From Nocardioides szechwanensis (GTDB lineage: Bacteria > Actinomycetota > Actinomycetes > Propionibacteriales > Nocardioidaceae): DNA of 64,000 nt. The stretch is taken from the NCBI RefSeq assembly GCF_900103935.1, contig NZ_FNIC01000002.1, forward strand, positions 62,001 through 126,000, in the 5' to 3' direction. The position numbers were made by a program, and so were the translations under genes. Below, one piece after another: positions 63,810-64,000 of the stretch (the first letter of the stretch is position 1; the number at the start of each line of letters is the position of its first letter). The notes beneath the pieces were generated by a model. The model saw only the letters and a list, made by a program, of their open reading frames with translations, did not search any database and was not told the origin of the DNA.

Positions 63810-64000
63810 GTGTCGGACAGCAAGGCAGTCGGCGGTTCCCGCGACAGCAAGGCCCCGAAGCGCACCAGCCTTCCGACGTTCTACCGGCAGGTCGTCGCAG
63901 AGCTGCGCAAGGTCGTCTACCCGACCCAGGAGCAGCTGATCACCTACTTCATCGTGGTGATGACGTTCGTGATCGTGATGATGGCTCTGATCGCGGCCCT
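63810..64000 (+). CDS. secE: preprotein translocase subunit SecE, 5' part (3' end outside window)
   Basis: Small essential Sec-translocon subunit. Basic N-terminus VSDSKAVGGSRDSKAPKRTS, then the family motif TFYRQVVAELRKVVYPTQEQ, then the start of the single C-terminal membrane helix (ITYFIVVMTFVIVMMALIAA). GTG 63810 is preferred because GGAG lies 11 nt upstream. GTG 63801 in the same frame is only 2 nt from that site. nusG and rplK would be expected just downstream. Confidence 0.93.
   Translation, partial: MSDSKAVGGSRDSKAPKRTSLPTFYRQVVAELRKVVYPTQEQLITYFIVVMTFVIVMMALIAA

Overview
The window looks like a chromosomal segment of a very high-GC actinobacterium. The closest general fit is Nocardioides or a relative in Propionibacteriales. 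That placement is inferred from the strong G/C bias at third codon positions, frequent GTG starts, ATGA/GTGA overlaps, menaquinone respiration, class II tRNA-Tyr and tRNAs without an encoded CCA. I saw no transposase, integrase, phage gene, CRISPR array or toxin-antitoxin pair, so this is core chromosome with a few lineage-specific additions. No gene-free stretch exceeds about 290 bases.

1-9.9 kb, menaquinone head group: the 3' part of menE, then menC and menD on the plus strand. Menaquinone-linked menF (minus) and menG (plus) follow after a lipoprotein gene, a Na+/H+ antiporter with a fused UBP zinc finger, a metallo-beta-lactamase-fold hydrolase and an L,D-transpeptidase. 10.0-26.8 kb: a complete 14-gene nuoA-N operon (proton-pumping NADH:menaquinone oxidoreductase) ends directly in a polyprenyl diphosphate synthase that probably makes the menaquinone side chain. 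A dyad matching the Rex redox-sensor operator lies upstream of nuoA. Two unrelated palindromic repeats sit inside the operon, in the nuoA-nuoB and nuoE-nuoF gaps.

26.8-36.7 kb: a RarD-type exporter; two tandem small secreted proteins sharing a KxCxxCxWK motif; 2-oxoacid:ferredoxin oxidoreductase (korAB); a four-gene sulfate ABC importer; a SRPBCC protein and a YajQ-family protein. 36.7-47.1 kb: tRNA-Tyr, an orphan PAS-PAS histidine kinase, a TetR repressor divergent from an MpaB-like oxygenase with a candidate operator between them, a collagen-like exported protein, a class III phosphodiesterase, a deazaflavin-type oxidoreductase, an FAD monooxygenase and two mannosyltransferase-like genes.

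47.1-58.2 kb: homogentisate catabolism (fumarylacetoacetase and an uncharacterised partner, divergent from homogentisate dioxygenase), a membrane protein, a YdeP-DUF1272-pirin operon, 3-methyladenine glycosylase followed by LrgA/LrgB-like genes, and an amidase. 58.2-64.0 kb: a housekeeping locus with tRNA-Thr, tRNA-Met, rpmG, two MaoC-type dehydratase subunits, murB, a DUF4190 protein, adenosine deaminase, aspartate aminotransferase, tRNA-Trp and the start of secE.

Two patterns cut across the window. Many genes have a TANNNT -10 hexamer 6-8 nt before the start codon, which implies widespread leaderless transcription and was used to fix several starts. A ~100 bp intergenic element built of concentric dyads occurs twice, 45 kb apart, each time directly after a stop codon, with spacing conserved to the base.
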